From: Pyrodictiaceae archaeon
GTDB lineage: Archaea; Thermoproteota; Thermoprotei_A; Sulfolobales; Pyrodictiaceae
Direction: 5' to 3'
NCBI GenBank assembly: GCA_027046105.1
Contig: JALTZQ010000130.1
Location: 8,140-13,762 of the forward strand
DNA length: 5,623 bases
The position numbers were made by a program, and so were the translations under genes. This document shows, piece after piece, positions 4,818-5,623 of the stretch. Below the pieces are notes generated by a model, which made no database searches, had not been told where the DNA came from, and saw nothing but the letters and a program-made list of their open reading frames with translations. How positions within the stretch are numbered: the first letter of the stretch is position 1; each line of letters opens with the position of its first letter.

Positions 4818-5623
4818 TTAATGCACACGTGAAACAAGCTCAACAATATCGTTAATACCTAAACCAGTTCGTGCAACTCTTTCCTCATCCTCGAACATGC
4901 GTATACAGTAAGGACATGCCGTAACGAGGATCTTGGCTTCTATACTGCGTGCCTCATATAGGCGGTTGCGTGCAAGCTTTCTTGAAGCACGGTTCTCAAG
5001 CCACATTGAGCCCCCTCCACCACCACAACATGTGCTATTTTCTCTATTCCTTGGCATTTCAACCAGTTCTATACCCTCAATACTTCGTATGACACTACGT
5101 GGTTCATCATATATGCCTAGCCAGCGCCCTAGATAGCATGGGTCATGATAGGTTACTCTTGTGTTTCCGTGTGCGTATTTAGCTTCTATTCTACCTTCTC
5201 TAAGTATCTGTGCCAGTAATTGGGTATAGTGAAGCACCTTGGTACTCGGTTTAGCGCCAAATCGCGGATATAATTCTACTAAAGCATAATGGCAGTGTGG
5301 CGATAGAGTAACTATGATTGAGGCACCTACAGCCTCAATAGCTTCTACATTAGTTTTCGCTAACTCTTCAAAGAAACCAGTTTCACCAATATGGTAGACA
5401 ACATCGCCACAACACATTGCATCACCTACAATGCCAACGTTGTATCCAGCAGATGATATTATTTCAATTAGCTTGCGTAGCGTGCGTTGCAGTCTCCTAT
5501 CATAAGCCGATAGACAACAAACGTAGATAGCTATATCGGGTTTCCGGCTGAGTTTAAGACCCTTAGCCCACATTGTCCTTTCTCTACGTGGCATTGCAAG
5601 CGGGTTGCCCTCCTCATAAATAC
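4818..5623 (-). CDS. CCG-domain iron-sulfur oxidoreductase (HdrD/GlpC-like), 5' end beyond window
   Basis: Residues are counted from the Met at 5594. Two CCG (DUF224) domains, as in heterodisulfide reductase HdrB/HdrD, GlpC and ETF-linked Fe-S oxidoreductases, bind non-canonical or cubane Fe-S clusters. Domain 1: VCCLSAYD (25-32, Cys27), MCCGD (60-64), SPHC (98-101). Domain 2: HDPCYLGR (150-157), STCCGGGGG (187-195), ACPYC (226-230). In domain 1 the usual CxxC has become SxxC (codon TCG). ATG 5594 is probably not the real start: the frame stays open to the window edge, and the nine codons before it read IYEEGNPLA, matching the conserved GNP...R..W segment that joins the N-terminal ferredoxin domain to the CCG region in HdrD-like proteins. 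An N-terminal 4Fe-4S domain, perhaps with a membrane part, probably lies outside. As the first visible gene of the etfA-etfB operon, it is the likely electron partner of the ETF. Confidence 0.92.
   Translation of the reverse strand, partial: IYEEGNPLAMPRRERTMWAKGLKLSRKPDIAIYVCCLSAYDRRLQRTLRKLIEIISSAGYNVGIVGDAMCCGDVVYHIGETGFFEELAKTNVEAIEAVGASIIVTLSPHCHYALVELYPRFGAKPSTKVLHYTQLLAQILREGRIEAKYAHGNTRVTYHDPCYLGRWLGIYDEPRSVIRSIEGIELVEMPRNRENSTCCGGGGGSMWLENRASRKLARNRLYEARSIEAKILVTACPYCIRMFEDEERVARTGLGINDIVELVSRVH

Noticed and set aside
4808..4846. Longer EtfA starting at ATG 4846
   Set aside because: The 13 extra residues would overlap the upstream gene and lack family similarity. AGGTGAG is placed for ATG 4807 instead.
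4933..5136. Plus-strand open frame of 67 codons
   Set aside because: It is antisense to the second CCG domain; its run of prolines is simply the complement of the glycine codons in CCGGGGG.
1..5623. CRISPR array, insertion sequence or integrated element
   Set aside because: No regularly spaced direct repeats, transposase, integrase or duplicated tRNA ends were found on either strand.

Overview
This window looks like chromosomal DNA from a hyperthermophilic archaeon, most likely a crenarchaeon (Thermoproteota, Desulfurococcales-like). This is inferred from four signs. Two short intergenic RNAs have the strict 12-nt guide spacing of archaeal C/D-box sRNAs. Both tRNA genes encode their 3' CCA. 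Shine-Dalgarno sequences are strong inside an operon but weak or absent at isolated genes. One gene starts with TTG, and arginine codons are largely AGA/AGG with frequent ATA for isoleucine. The species cannot be named from the sequence.

Layout. Positions 1-1034 (minus) hold most of a DegT/DnrJ/EryC1/StrS-family PLP aminotransferase, cut by the left edge. Behind its 5' end, on the same strand, is a tRNA-Leu(CAA) at 1106-1193. A small acidic protein of unknown function (1322-1684, plus) follows. Only 11 bases after its stop lies a C/D-box sRNA (1696-1745, plus). A stretch of about 330 bases with no convincing gene separates it from a second, minus-strand C/D-box sRNA (2077-2125). A tRNA-Gly(TCC) sits at 2236-2314 and a helical protein of unknown function at 2408-3004 (plus).

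The right half (3024-5623, minus) is an apparent operon. It runs from an HdrD/GlpC-like iron-sulfur protein with two CCG domains (5' end beyond the window), through etfA, to etfB. The CCG stop and the etfA start are 10 bases apart, etfA and etfB overlap by 4 bases, and both etf genes have clear Shine-Dalgarno sequences.

How they work together. EtfA and EtfB form the flavin-containing electron transfer flavoprotein. The CCG protein is probably its redox partner, so the operon likely moves electrons between a dehydrogenase and an Fe-S/thiol or quinone-linked acceptor. The dehydrogenase is not visible. Two residue changes stand out: a Cys-to-Ser change in the first CCG motif, and an altered flavin-binding signature in EtfA. 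The left half is mainly translation-related RNA: two tRNAs and two predicted RNA-methylation guides.

The most noteworthy items are the two C/D-box sRNAs and the CCG-EtfA-EtfB module. No wholly new kind of system is evident.
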